Positions 46,531-55,722 of a stretch of 64,000 bases of DNA are shown here, one piece after another; positions within the stretch are counted from its first letter, which is position 1, and the number at the start of each line of letters is the position of its first letter. The position numbers and the translations under genes are program-made. The notes under the pieces were generated by a model, which ran no database searches, had not been told where the DNA came from, and worked only from the letters and a program-made list of their open reading frames with translations. The stretch comes from Carboxylicivirga caseinilyticus (GTDB taxonomy: Bacteria; Bacteroidota; Bacteroidia; Bacteroidales; Marinilabiliaceae): NCBI GenBank assembly GCA_025499705.1, contig JAFMVE010000012.1:1-64000 (forward strand). Reading direction: 5' to 3'.

Positions 46531-48138
46531 TTAGTAACCCGGATTTTGTTCGATGTTTGAGTTAGCCACTAACTCTGCTGCCGGAATCGGAAAAACTTTA
46601 TAAATCTCGTTGATATTTGCAGTTCCGCTGTATACTCCATTCTTCCAAGGCCAGGCATAATTTGCTGTAAATTGGTTAAAACGAATCAGGTCGGTACGGC
46701 GGTGTCCTTCCCAATAGAGTTCTCTTGAGCGTTCCTGTAAAATAAAATCGAGTGTCAGGTCGCTATCCGAAATGGTTGAAGCATTAGCTCGGGAACGTAT
46801 TTCGTTGATATAACCCAGCGCAGTGCTTCTTTCACCACCTGTTCCACCTCGTAAAACAGCTTCGGCATACATCAGGTAAGCATCAGCCAATCGATACATT
46901 GGGAAGTCGGTATCAGGGAACTGGTTATCGGAACCAAATTCACGATTTTCAACCGATACATTCAACGGATCGCTTCGTTTGATGTTTGTATATTTTATTA
47001 CTGAATATCCAAAATTAAAATCATTTAAAACTGAGGTTTCCAGCGTTCTCTTATCAGTCCAGAACATTGCTCTTGCATCATTATCATCAAATAAATTGCT
47101 AAGCGTTTCTTTAGCTCGAAGACCTGACCATGACTGACCCAATCCGAAGTTACTCCCTGGTTCCATATCCGATCCCCATGAAGCCGCCATCAGGTAGGTT
47201 GTTCCTCCATAAGTAGTTGCTTTTTTTCCATCAAAAATAATAGGGAAAATGATCTCCGGAGAAAGGTCATTATCGGCACCAAACATATAGCTGTACCTGG
47301 TGTCCAATAAATAGCCTTCGTTCATTATTTTATTGAGATAAGTTAAACTTTCGGTGTATTTGCTTTCACCAATATAAACTTCGGCGTTGAGGTACATTTT
47401 TGCCAAAACCATCCAGATAACACCATTGGTTACTTTACCGTAGTTTAGTTCACTTTTTGCAGGAAGATTGTCTTCACAGGCAAGTAATTCACTTTCAATC
47501 CATGGAAATAAGAAATCGCGTCCTTTTTGTTCCGGCATATAGGCACCAACACCGCTTTCTTCTTCTAAGAAAGGAACATTGGCATATAGATCCATCAGTA
47601 AATAGTACTTAATAGCTCTGATGGCTTTTACTTCCGTTCTGTATTCCTGTATTTGAGCCTTAAGTGCCTCATCTACATTTCGCTCATTTAATAAACTTTC
47701 TTCTGTTTCACGCAGAAATTCATTACAGAAAGCGATGGTAACCAATATACGGTTATAAGTAAGTTCACAGAATCGGTTACTGGAGGTCCAGTTGCAAAAA
47801 GTAAGTCCGTTCAAACCATCGTCTGACCATGCACAAACAGCTTCGTCGGTGGTCAATTCCTGTAAGTTCCAGTATGAGCGAAGAAACGTTGCTTCTCCCT
47901 GATCAGCGCCTACAATATCATCGTAGCCATTAGGTCCCTGGTTGCCCGAAAGTGCAAAACTGGCATATATTTTTGCAACGAATTTATTATAAGTTGATTC
48001 GTCATTCCATGCCTCTTCAGCTGTAGTTTCTTTTCCTCCGGGAGGAACCGTATTTAAATCGTCGGTACAGGAAACTAAGTTAAGTGTCAATGCTATTGCA
48101 AAGAGTATTGTGATTTTATTATATATTTTCATTTCCAA
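46531..48138 (-). CDS. susD: SusD-family starch-binding lipoprotein
   Basis: 535-residue SusD/RagB lipoprotein (lipobox LVSC followed by TDDL, Cys near 24; start at Met 1 or Met 3). It shows the early PPGGKETTAEEAWNDESTYN region, TEVKAIRAIKYYLLMDLYANVPF, WVLAKMYLNAE-type helices and the usual ending (LYWEGHRRTDLIRFNQF, KVFPIPAAELVANSNIEQNPGY). It lies 6 bp after susC, so the two are translated together. Linked to amylase, SusB-like GH97 and starch-binding lipoproteins, it should bind maltooligosaccharides on the SusC lid. Confidence 0.95.
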   Translation of the reverse strand: MEMKIYNKITILFAIALTLNLVSCTDDLNTVPPGGKETTAEEAWNDESTYNKFVAKIYASFALSGNQGPNGYDDIVGADQGEATFLRSYWNLQELTTDEAVCAWSDDGLNGLTFCNWTSSNRFCELTYNRILVTIAFCNEFLRETEESLLNERNVDEALKAQIQEYRTEVKAIRAIKYYLLMDLYANVPFLEEESGVGAYMPEQKGRDFLFPWIESELLACEDNLPAKSELNYGKVTNGVIWMVLAKMYLNAEVYIGESKYTESLTYLNKIMNEGYLLDTRYSYMFGADNDLSPEIIFPIIFDGKKATTYGGTTYLMAASWGSDMEPGSNFGLGQSWSGLRAKETLSNLFDDNDARAMFWTDKRTLETSVLNDFNFGYSVIKYTNIKRSDPLNVSVENREFGSDNQFPDTDFPMYRLADAYLMYAEAVLRGGTGGERSTALGYINEIRSRANASTISDSDLTLDFILQERSRELYWEGHRRTDLIRFNQFTANYAWPWKNGVYSGTANINEIYKVFPIPAAELVANSNIEQNPGY

Positions 48139-48144
48139 TTTCTT

Positions 48145-51100
48145 TTAAAAGTTTACACTCACACCAAATACATATATGATCGGGCGAGGATAAAAATTAC
48201 TATCCACTCCTCCGAAAACTTCCGGATCAAGTCCTTTGTAGTTAGTAAATACTACTGGATTCTGAACTGCAAGTGATAATCTTGTTTTAGTATCAAATCC
48301 CAGTATTTTGTCAATCGAATATCCCAGTGTGATGTTGTCGATTCTAAAGAAAGAAGCGTCTTGAACGTAGTAATCAGATAAAACCCTTTTGTACTGGAAA
48401 TTTGTTTCGAATGCAGTAGCATGACGGTTGCTTAAAAACTCATTGGCATAAACACGTGCAGGTGCAAGTTCTGCATTATTAGCAGCAATTGCATTATAGT
48501 TATAATTACCCAGGCTACCGTGTGAAGCAATTGATAAATCCCAGTTTTTGTAACTTAGTTTAGTATTAAAACCAAGGTTCCAGTCGGGAGTAAATTTGTG
48601 ATATAGATAAAGATCTTCTTCGTTTATCGTTCCGTCGTTATTTCTATCCACATACATTCCTTCAATCGGATTTCCCGCTTCGTCGTAAATTTGTTCGTAC
48701 ACATAGTACATCGAATGTGGATGGCCTACAGAGTGGGCAAGAAGGTTAAAACCACCATCACCACCTGTATTTCCAAAACGGTTCATCGCTGCATCGTTAT
48801 TGAAGGTAAGTGCAGTAATTTCATTTTTATTATAGGCAAAGTTGAATCCAAATTCCCATTCCCAGTCGTTTTTAACGATTGGTACCACATTTACCGAAAA
48901 TTCAGTACCGATGTTTTCAAGTGTACCAATATTGGCTACTACATATTCGCTGAAGTTACTACCTGCTGCAACTTTTACCTCCTGATTCAGCAGATCACTG
49001 GTTTCGCGGTTATAAAAGTCGATGGTTCCGTTTAAGCGATTGTTGAAGAAACCATAATCAACTCCAACGTTCCAGGTACGAGTAGTTTCCCACTTTAGAT
49101 TGGCATTGTATGAAAGGGGCTTAATGAGTGTTTCCCAAACTCCATTGCGATAATAGTTGGCTGCTTCTCCCACGCTGTTCTGGTAAACTCTAACGGAAGG
49201 GTAGGTGTAGCCAATATCCTGCTGGCCTGTTAGCCCCCAGCCTAAACGAAGTTTAAGATTGGATAGAATATCAGAACCTTTCAGAAAATTCTCCTCGTTG
49301 ATACGCCAGGCAAATGCAGCTGCCGGAAATACACCCCAGCGATTGTCGCTGTTAAATCTTGAAGATCCATCCTGACGAACCGTAAAGGTAAGCAGGTATT
49401 TGTTATACATGTTCCAATTCATTCTTCCGAAAAAGGATACCAGATAATATTCTTCAGCGTAAGGTACATTATCTTCGATCACTTCGCCATAACGATCTGG
49501 GGCCGTGCGAATAGCAAGATTACTGTTTTCCCACCAGAAGTGCTGCCATGAATAACCTGCCATAACATCGAAATTACTTTGCATAAAGTTCATATCAGTC
49601 TTGTACTGACCATAGAAATCGAGTAATGAATTGTTACGTGTATTTTTCCAATCATTCTGATAACCACCTGCATTAGCTTGTGCAGGAGCTGTGTGTGGAG
49701 TTGCATTATGTCCGGTTGTTTCGGAATAATCAATTCCCATATTTAAGTTGAAATTAATTTTAGGGAAAAAGTGCAGTTTATAATCAGCCTGTGCATTTCC
49801 AATAAACTGGTAACCTTCTGACGTATCATCACGCATTTCAAGCAATGAAACAGGGTTTTTTGTAGCAACGTTTAATATGTTTCCATCATTACCTGTCCAT
49901 GACCAATAACCTCCATATGGGCTGTTTTCGTCGTAAATAGGCTGTGTTGGATCCATTGAAATAGCAGAACCTATGGCACCCTGATCGGCAAAACGGTTTT
50001 TAATATACATACCTCGTCCATTCAGGTTCACTGACAGATGTTTATCTAACATTTGCGGAGTAACAGAGAAACTACCGGTAAAACGTTCCATGTTGGAAGT
50101 TTTCAGAATACCGTTCTGATTAGTATAACCAACCGAAGCCCGGTATGGCATAATATCCTTATAAGATCCGTATGCACTTAAGTTGTGCTCCGTACTTAAT
50201 GATGTGCGGAAAATAGCATCCTGCCAGTCAGTGTTTTCACTACCCAGTTTTCCAAGTACTTCTGCTTCGTTTGATAAACCAGTGAAGGTGTCTTGTATAA
50301 ATGTGCGGAATTCATCTCCGTTAAGAACATCAATTCCTTCTTTGCGCTGACTAACCGATACATTTCCATCATAACTGATGCGAAGCTTACCTGTTTTTCC
50401 TTTTTTAGTAGTGATCAGAATTACTCCGTTGGAAGCTCTTGAACCGTAAATGGCTGTTGCTGATGCATCTTTTAATACGGTAAATGTCTCAATATCGGTT
50501 GGGTTGATCGTACTAAGCATATTACCAACACCACCCGGACCGCCACCTAATGGTATCCCGTCCACAACAATTAAAGGATCGTTATTAGCCGAAAGTGAAG
50601 AGCCTCCACGAATTCGAATGGTTGCCCCTGCACTTGGAGAACCACCGGCTGTAGTAATTTGTACACCGGGTATTTTACCAATAAGCATATCTTGTGGATT
50701 AGGTGCAGAACCTCGGTTTTCCAAATCAGGTTTTAGCACTGCAACCGAACCAGTCAGGTCATCTTTCTTTACCGATCCATAACCAATGATCACAACTTCA
50801 CCAACCAATTCCTCCGATGAAGTCATCACCACATTGATAGATTGACGCCCTACAATGGCAACTTCCTGATCATCAAATCCAATAAATGAGAAGACTAAAG
50901 TATCGCTGGCAGAAATTTGATTAAATGAGAACTGCCCGTTGGTATCAGTTACCGTTCCAATAGTTTTATTTTTAACAATAACGTTTACCCCAATTAATGT
51001 CTCGCCAGATTGATCTTTAACAATACCGGAGACTGAAGTTGATTCCTGAGCGAACCCGGGAATTGTAGAAGTTAATAATAACAGAAGAGCAAAGACTTTT

Positions 51101-51153
51101 AAAAACCACGAACGTGTTTTCGAAGCCTTTGAGTTCGAATGGATTTTTTTCAT
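48145..51153 (-). CDS. susC: SusC-family TonB-dependent maltooligosaccharide transporter
   Basis: 1002-residue outer-membrane transporter. After a signal (about 1-35, TIPGFAQ) it has the carboxypeptidase-regulatory domain (SGIVKDQSGETLIGVNVIVKN, about 40-115), the plug with EVVIIGYGSVKKDDLTGSVAVL, MLIGKIPGVQI, IRGGSSLSANNDPLIVVDGIPLGG and VLKDASATAIYGSRASNGVILITTKKGK, and a 22-strand-type barrel ending in RPIIYVFGVSVNF. It is the first gene of the operon, with a -7 element but no -33 element upstream. It is full length. Substrate assignment (starch fragments) comes from the downstream genes. Confidence 0.96.
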   Translation of the reverse strand: MKKIHSNSKASKTRSWFLKVFALLLLLTSTIPGFAQESTSVSGIVKDQSGETLIGVNVIVKNKTIGTVTDTNGQFSFNQISASDTLVFSFIGFDDQEVAIVGRQSINVVMTSSEELVGEVVIIGYGSVKKDDLTGSVAVLKPDLENRGSAPNPQDMLIGKIPGVQITTAGGSPSAGATIRIRGGSSLSANNDPLIVVDGIPLGGGPGGVGNMLSTINPTDIETFTVLKDASATAIYGSRASNGVILITTKKGKTGKLRISYDGNVSVSQRKEGIDVLNGDEFRTFIQDTFTGLSNEAEVLGKLGSENTDWQDAIFRTSLSTEHNLSAYGSYKDIMPYRASVGYTNQNGILKTSNMERFTGSFSVTPQMLDKHLSVNLNGRGMYIKNRFADQGAIGSAISMDPTQPIYDENSPYGGYWSWTGNDGNILNVATKNPVSLLEMRDDTSEGYQFIGNAQADYKLHFFPKINFNLNMGIDYSETTGHNATPHTAPAQANAGGYQNDWKNTRNNSLLDFYGQYKTDMNFMQSNFDVMAGYSWQHFWWENSNLAIRTAPDRYGEVIEDNVPYAEEYYLVSFFGRMNWNMYNKYLLTFTVRQDGSSRFNSDNRWGVFPAAAFAWRINEENFLKGSDILSNLKLRLGWGLTGQQDIGYTYPSVRVYQNSVGEAANYYRNGVWETLIKPLSYNANLKWETTRTWNVGVDYGFFNNRLNGTIDFYNRETSDLLNQEVKVAAGSNFSEYVVANIGTLENIGTEFSVNVVPIVKNDWEWEFGFNFAYNKNEITALTFNNDAAMNRFGNTGGDGGFNLLAHSVGHPHSMYYVYEQIYDEAGNPIEGMYVDRNNDGTINEEDLYLYHKFTPDWNLGFNTKLSYKNWDLSIASHGSLGNYNYNAIAANNAELAPARVYANEFLSNRHATAFETNFQYKRVLSDYYVQDASFFRIDNITLGYSIDKILGFDTKTRLSLAVQNPVVFTNYKGLDPEVFGGVDSNFYPRPIIYVFGVSVNF

Positions 51154-51192
51154 AACAAATCGTTTAATTTTGAACTCGGATTATTCCGAATA

Positions 51193-51200
51193 CAAAACTA
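51193..51200 (-). promoter_or_regulatory. susC: -7 element of the susC promoter
   Basis: On the minus strand TAGTTTTG fits TAnnTTTG, 40 nt before the susC start. No TTG is found at the -33 distance, as expected for a promoter that needs an activator such as SusR. The 239-bp gap 51154-51392 holds no gene. Confidence 0.45.
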
Positions 51201-51320
51201 TTTGTGAATTGCCATGGCTCTTGGAGTATATAAAATGAAATATAGACTTTTATTGAATTATGTATTTGCTAATATTCAGTAATACAAACGAATGTGATAT
51301 TTTTAGGATTCAAAAAATAT

Positions 51321-51340
51321 AGATTAGTTAAATCTTTTTT
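51321..51340 (-). terminator. Weak terminator candidate after the SusR-like gene
   Basis: AGATT and AATCT (51321-51325, 51331-51335) form a 5-bp stem. T-rich runs lie on both sides, including ATATTTTTTG on the minus strand. The stem is short, so the call is weak. Confidence 0.25.
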
Positions 51341-51392
51341 AGAAGAATATAGAGGGAAAAATGATCTTTTTGAGCTCTTAATAAAGGTTTAG

Positions 51393-53000
51393 TTACGATG
51401 TGAAACTGTCGATTTTCATTATTTCATCTTCGAACTTATCTCTGTCAATTTTTGCCCGGTTTTTAACTTTGGTACGATACGTATAAACCGTGTTAACTGA
51501 GTAGCGTAAAAACTGAGCTATCTTTGAACTGTCGCTAACACCTAAACGAATCAAAGCAAAAATCCTAAGTTCGGTATTCAGTAGTTCATCTTTTTTTAAT
51601 GAGAATTGATTTTCGGGTTCGAAAAGCGCATTGAATTCGTCTTTAAAATCAGGGAATAATTTCAGAAAGATACGGTCGAAGCTCATTAAAAGCTCCTGCA
51701 TTTCTTCATCAATCAACTTTTTTGATTTGGTCATTGCCAGCAACGAATCAATTTGACCAACAGTTATTTTACGTTGAACCAGTTGGTGAAACTGTTCAAT
51801 TTTATCGATGTATTGAGAACAAAGGTTTAGGAAGTGTCCGATGTATTCCTCTTTAATTTTATTTGATTCAAGTAAATCAAGATTTAATTGATTCAACTGA
51901 TCATTGGTCAATTGGATTACTTTTCGGTTTTGTCGTAGCTCTTTTAATTGCTTAAGAATGTAGAAGGTGGCAAATAAAATAATAAGAGCCAGTAAGCTTA
52001 TTGCAGTTAGTGCTATCGAAAGTCGTCTTTTTTCTTTGTTAAGTTTATCATGAAAGGCTTTCTCGATTATAGGTAACGATTTGGCAATCTCTACTCTACG
52101 TAACCGTGCATTGTAATAATTGGCATCGTTGAGTGAAAGCTTGATCAATTGGTATGCCCTTTCAGTATCACCTTCATCATATAAGATCAAAGCCAGTTGA
52201 TGAAACGAGGCATTTTCAGTTATAGCACAATTAATATCAGAAATAGCTGCCAGAATTGCATATTGCTTCTGCATTTTTTTATTATCCGAGATGCTGTAGA
52301 TAAATGAAAGGGTAGAGGCTGTAATGGAATAATCCTGACTATAAGAATCCTGGCTCTGAAGGTAACCAAGATAAATATTTTTTGCCCTTTCAATATTGCC
52401 ATCAATCAGCTCGAGTAAACCTTTGGATATATGGTTGGGAACCTGTAACTGATCCGAAAGAATAATTAATGAATCCCAGTAACCACGTGCTTTGTACCAA
52501 TATTCATCGGAATATAAATTTCGTCCATTAAATAAAGTAAGATCGTGATACAATCGACCATAATGATTGTAATATTCAAGTTTCTGTTGATTGGTTAAAG
52601 AGTCATTAACTATATTTTCGATAAAACGAAACGAATCGCTGTATAACCCTGATGAGGTCATGATAAAGGATAAATCAAGGCTGCTTTGGTTGAACCAATA
52701 AATGTTATTTGTATTTTTTGAATCGTTGTAATTCGAAATGGCGTAATGATAAGCAGAATCATATTGAAAGGTTTTATACTCGTCGTATAATTCTTTGAAG
52801 AGAGAGAATTGTTGATGCTTATTATCTGCATTCGAAACCTTTGCTTTTAAGCTGTCAATAATATTGAGCTTGTTTTCAATAAAAAGATTTTTATTGCTGA
52901 TTGACTGATCCAGAACCTTAAAAAGTGAGTCAATAGTATTGTCTTGTGCACTAATATTAATGCTCACACAAATAAGAATGTATAAAAAGGTTCTTTTCAT
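51393..53000 (-). CDS. susR: SusR-like membrane-bound transcriptional regulator (DUF6377 type)
   Basis: 535-residue regulator. A signal/anchor (1-18) is followed by TPR-like helices (about 50-310, periplasmic), one clear membrane helix (about 327-348, LSIALTAISLLALIILFATFY), a coiled coil (about 350-385) and a cytoplasmic domain ending in a helix-turn-helix (LNTELRIFALIRLGVSDSSKIAQFLRYSVNTVYTYRTKVKNRA, about 477-520). This layout matches SusR of Bacteroides thetaiotaomicron, the maltose-responsive activator of the starch operon. It sits directly upstream of susC on the same strand, as expected. A sensor-activator of the operon downstream is the likely role; DNA sites were not identified. Confidence 0.85.
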   Translation of the reverse strand: MKRTFLYILICVSINISAQDNTIDSLFKVLDQSISNKNLFIENKLNIIDSLKAKVSNADNKHQQFSLFKELYDEYKTFQYDSAYHYAISNYNDSKNTNNIYWFNQSSLDLSFIMTSSGLYSDSFRFIENIVNDSLTNQQKLEYYNHYGRLYHDLTLFNGRNLYSDEYWYKARGYWDSLIILSDQLQVPNHISKGLLELIDGNIERAKNIYLGYLQSQDSYSQDYSITASTLSFIYSISDNKKMQKQYAILAAISDINCAITENASFHQLALILYDEGDTERAYQLIKLSLNDANYYNARLRRVEIAKSLPIIEKAFHDKLNKEKRRLSIALTAISLLALIILFATFYILKQLKELRQNRKVIQLTNDQLNQLNLDLLESNKIKEEYIGHFLNLCSQYIDKIEQFHQLVQRKITVGQIDSLLAMTKSKKLIDEEMQELLMSFDRIFLKLFPDFKDEFNALFEPENQFSLKKDELLNTELRIFALIRLGVSDSSKIAQFLRYSVNTVYTYRTKVKNRAKIDRDKFEDEIMKIDSFTS

Positions 53001-53113
53001 ATTGGATTGTCATTAACCTTGATCAATATTGAAAATCAAAGATTACAATAGTCTGCGATTGGTTAAAGATAATAATGTTTGAGAATTTGATGTGCAGAAA
53101 GCAATTTGAAAAC

Positions 53114-53155
53114 AAAAATCCCGGTATCATTATAAGCAGGAGCATGATACCGGGA
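53114..53155 (-). terminator. Strong terminator of the ORP-like operon
   Basis: TCCCGGTATCAT and ATGATACCGGGA (53119-53130, 53144-53155) form a perfect 12-bp stem with a 13-nt loop. On the minus strand it is followed by TTTTTGTTTTC. It lies 23 bp after the reductase stop codon. Confidence 0.9.
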
Positions 53156-53178
53156 CATAGGAAAAAACCAGTTCTTTA

Positions 53179-54870
53179 TTATTTTTCTTTTTCGAAAGGC
53201 CAGCCCATTATACCTCCTTCCATTACTTTAACATTAGTATATCCGTTAGCTTTTAGTACACGGGAAGCCTCATAACCACGTAGTGATATTTTACAATAGG
53301 TAACTATTGGTGTGTCTTTATCTTTAGGTAATTCCTGTATACGAGTGCGTAATTGACCTATTGGTATCAATGTTTCGCCTAAGCCGAGTCTTGTCTGTTC
53401 GTATTCATCCGGACCTCTTGTATCAAGCAAATAAAGAAATTCACCTTTATCAACTTTTTCTTTTACTTCTAAAGCAGATATTCCGTCGAATAAACCACGC
53501 ATTTTATTTTGCATGATATGTGCTGTTGCAATACTATGGTCGATAGCCAATGAGAAAGGTGGAGCGTATGGTAAGTCATTATTCACTAGGTCATCAACTG
53601 TTAGTTTTCCCATAATGGCTGTAGCCCAAATAGCTATCTGTTTACTAACATCACCCGGTCCTATGCATTGGGCTCCAAGGATGCGTCCCGTTTTTTGTTC
53701 AGCAACTAATTTGGTTATCAATAACTTTCCATTCATGAAGCCTGGTTTGTCAGGACTAGCATTGACAACTTTAATGAAATCCAGCCCTTCTTTTTCAGCT
53801 GCAGCCTCTGATAACCCTGTAATACCTACACCATAATCAAATATTTTGCAAATACCCGTTTGGATTGTTCCTTTAAAGGTGGCTGTATCATTTAATATTA
53901 CATTTTCACCAGCCACACGACCTTCCAGATTAGCAAGGTCTCCGTAAGGAGCCAGAACCTTATTGCCCGTTATCTTATTTGTAACCTCTATACAGTCTCC
54001 AACAGCGTAAATATCTTTGTCTGAAGTTTGCATGAAATCATTAACCGTTATTCCTCCCAATTCACCAATTTTCAGTCCGGCATCTCTTGCTAAATCAACT
54101 CGAGGTGTTACACCAATAGCAACAACAGCCAGCTCGCATGGAATTTCTGTTCCATTAGCCAGTTTTACAGCTTTCAATTTGCCATTTTCTCCAATAAACT
54201 CAGCAACTCCATTTTTGGTAATAACATTGGCTTTCGATTTAAGATAATTCTCAACCAGCTTTGCCATTTTCCAGTCGAGGAAGGTTAGTAATTGAGGTAA
54301 TAACTCAATAAGTGTTAATTCAATACCTGCCAGATTTAGAGCTTCGGTTGTTTCAATTCCAATTAGCCCTCCACCAATAACAACGGCTTTTTTAATGCTT
54401 TTATCATCACGAATTTTACGCAAATAATCAGCATTTTGCATTGATTGAAGAGGTGTTATTCCATCCAGATCAATTCCGGGTATAGGAGGCATTTTAGGAG
54501 TTGTACCGGTTGCAATAATTAGCTTATCATATTGATGAGTTCCTGTTTCACCTGATATCAGATCTTTAAATTCTATCTGCATCTTTTTTCTGTCGATACG
54601 AGTAACCTCGGTATTAACTTTAGCTTCTATTCCTTTGGCGTTGATGTAATACTTTGGGTCCCGAACAACTCCTGTTGGCGTGCAAAGTAGTTTGTTTCTG
54701 TCGTCAAAAAAGCCACCTACATAATATGGATAACCACAGGATGCCATTGATAAATCAGGTGCTTTCTGAAAGATTGTAATCTCAGCAGATTCATCTAATC
54801 TTCGTGCCCGGGCCGCTGCTTTGGGTCCTGCAGCAGATCCGCCAATAATAACAATGCGTTTATTTTTCAT
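53179..54870 (-). CDS. CoA-disulfide reductase-like flavoprotein fused to rhodanese
   Basis: 563-residue pyridine-nucleotide-disulfide oxidoreductase. FAD-binding IVIIGGSAAGPKAAARA at the N-terminus, the single active-site Cys 45 in SMASCGYPYYVGG (CoA-disulfide-reductase type rather than a CxxxxC pair), NAD(P)-binding AVVIGGGLIGIETTEAL and the flavin-binding IYAVGDCIEV are all visible. A rhodanese domain follows from about 460 with active Cys 526 in VTYCKISLRGYEA. Such fusions reduce CoA disulfide, CoA persulfide or polysulfide and pass sulfane sulfur. It is the last gene of the operon, 23 bp after the Mrp gene, and could supply sulfur for metal-sulfur cluster building (inference). Confidence 0.92.
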   Translation of the reverse strand: MKNKRIVIIGGSAAGPKAAARARRLDESAEITIFQKAPDLSMASCGYPYYVGGFFDDRNKLLCTPTGVVRDPKYYINAKGIEAKVNTEVTRIDRKKMQIEFKDLISGETGTHQYDKLIIATGTTPKMPPIPGIDLDGITPLQSMQNADYLRKIRDDKSIKKAVVIGGGLIGIETTEALNLAGIELTLIELLPQLLTFLDWKMAKLVENYLKSKANVITKNGVAEFIGENGKLKAVKLANGTEIPCELAVVAIGVTPRVDLARDAGLKIGELGGITVNDFMQTSDKDIYAVGDCIEVTNKITGNKVLAPYGDLANLEGRVAGENVILNDTATFKGTIQTGICKIFDYGVGITGLSEAAAEKEGLDFIKVVNASPDKPGFMNGKLLITKLVAEQKTGRILGAQCIGPGDVSKQIAIWATAIMGKLTVDDLVNNDLPYAPPFSLAIDHSIATAHIMQNKMRGLFDGISALEVKEKVDKGEFLYLLDTRGPDEYEQTRLGLGETLIPIGQLRTRIQELPKDKDTPIVTYCKISLRGYEASRVLKANGYTNVKVMEGGIMGWPFEKEK

Positions 54871-54893
54871 TTTGACATGGATTTAGTTTGTTT

Positions 54894-55715
54894 TCAATTG
54901 ACTTTATCGAGTATTTTATTGGTCAGATCCTGAAATGCCTTATGGACAGATGGATTATCTGTTAGGAAAATATTTTTTCCTTGGTCTGATGATTCTTCAA
55001 TTTCCATTACCAGAGGTATCTGACCAATAAGAGGGGCATTGAATTCATCTGCCAACTGTTGACCTCCTCCTTTACCAAAGATGTAATAACGTTCATCAGG
55101 ATGATTAGCAGGAGTAAACCACGCCATATTTTCTATGATGCCCAATATGGGTGTTTGTACATGTTGGTTATTGAACATATAGCCTGCTTTTCTGCCATCA
55201 GCCACAGCTAACTGTTGAGGTGTAATAACAATTAATGCTTTCGCTTTTTTAAAGTCCTGTGCCATTGTAATAGCAATATCACCCGTTCCGGGAGGCATAT
55301 CAATCAACAGGAAATCAAGTTCACCCCATTTTGTGTCTTCAATTACCTGTTTGAGTGTTTTTGATGCCATGGGACCGCGCCAAATCATAGCATCCTCATC
55401 TTTGACCAATAACCCAATTGACATTATTCTGACACCGTACTTTTCAATGGGTATTATTTTTGCTTTGTCATTTTCTCTTTCAATGACAGGATGTTCGTTT
55501 TTGATATCAAATAAAATCGGAACTGATGGGCCATATACATCAGCATCTAATAATCCTGTTTTATAACCTTCTCTGGATAGACTTATAGCCAGATTAGCTG
55601 CAACCGTTGATTTACCTACACCACCTTTCCCTGAGGCTATCAGAATTATATTTTTTACTGTATTCAGGAGTTCTGGCTTTTTATCGAGAGGTGTTAGCAT
55701 TTTATATTCAGTCAT
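54894..55715 (-). CDS. Mrp/NBP35-family P-loop ATPase, short form
   Basis: 273-residue ATPase for iron-sulfur cluster carriage. It has the deviant Walker A ASGKGGVGKSTVAANLA, DADVYGPSVP, MIWRGPMASKTLKQ and LIDMPPGTGDIAITMAQ. Two departures from classic Mrp/ApbC: the N-terminal DUF59 (MIP18) domain is missing, and the CxxC pair expected after IENMAWF is replaced by TPANHPDERYYIFG, which has no cysteine. It lies 7 bp after a ferredoxin-type ATPase and 23 bp before the reductase. A cluster-assembly role within this operon is inferred; without the CxxC it may act on a partner rather than bind a cluster itself. Confidence 0.9.
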   Translation of the reverse strand: MTEYKMLTPLDKKPELLNTVKNIILIASGKGGVGKSTVAANLAISLSREGYKTGLLDADVYGPSVPILFDIKNEHPVIERENDKAKIIPIEKYGVRIMSIGLLVKDEDAMIWRGPMASKTLKQVIEDTKWGELDFLLIDMPPGTGDIAITMAQDFKKAKALIVITPQQLAVADGRKAGYMFNNQHVQTPILGIIENMAWFTPANHPDERYYIFGKGGGQQLADEFNAPLIGQIPLVMEIEESSDQGKNIFLTDNPSVHKAFQDLTNKILDKVN

Positions 55716-55722
55716 GATTTCT

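Noticed and set aside
48691-49035. 114-codon plus-strand reading inside susC
   Set aside because: Antisense shadow of a well-conserved SusC barrel.
50450-50782. 110-codon plus-strand reading inside susC
   Set aside because: Antisense to the SusC plug motifs; low-complexity Pro/Ser translation.
53513-53836. 107-codon plus-strand reading inside the flavoprotein gene
   Set aside because: Antisense to conserved oxidoreductase sequence; no independent support.
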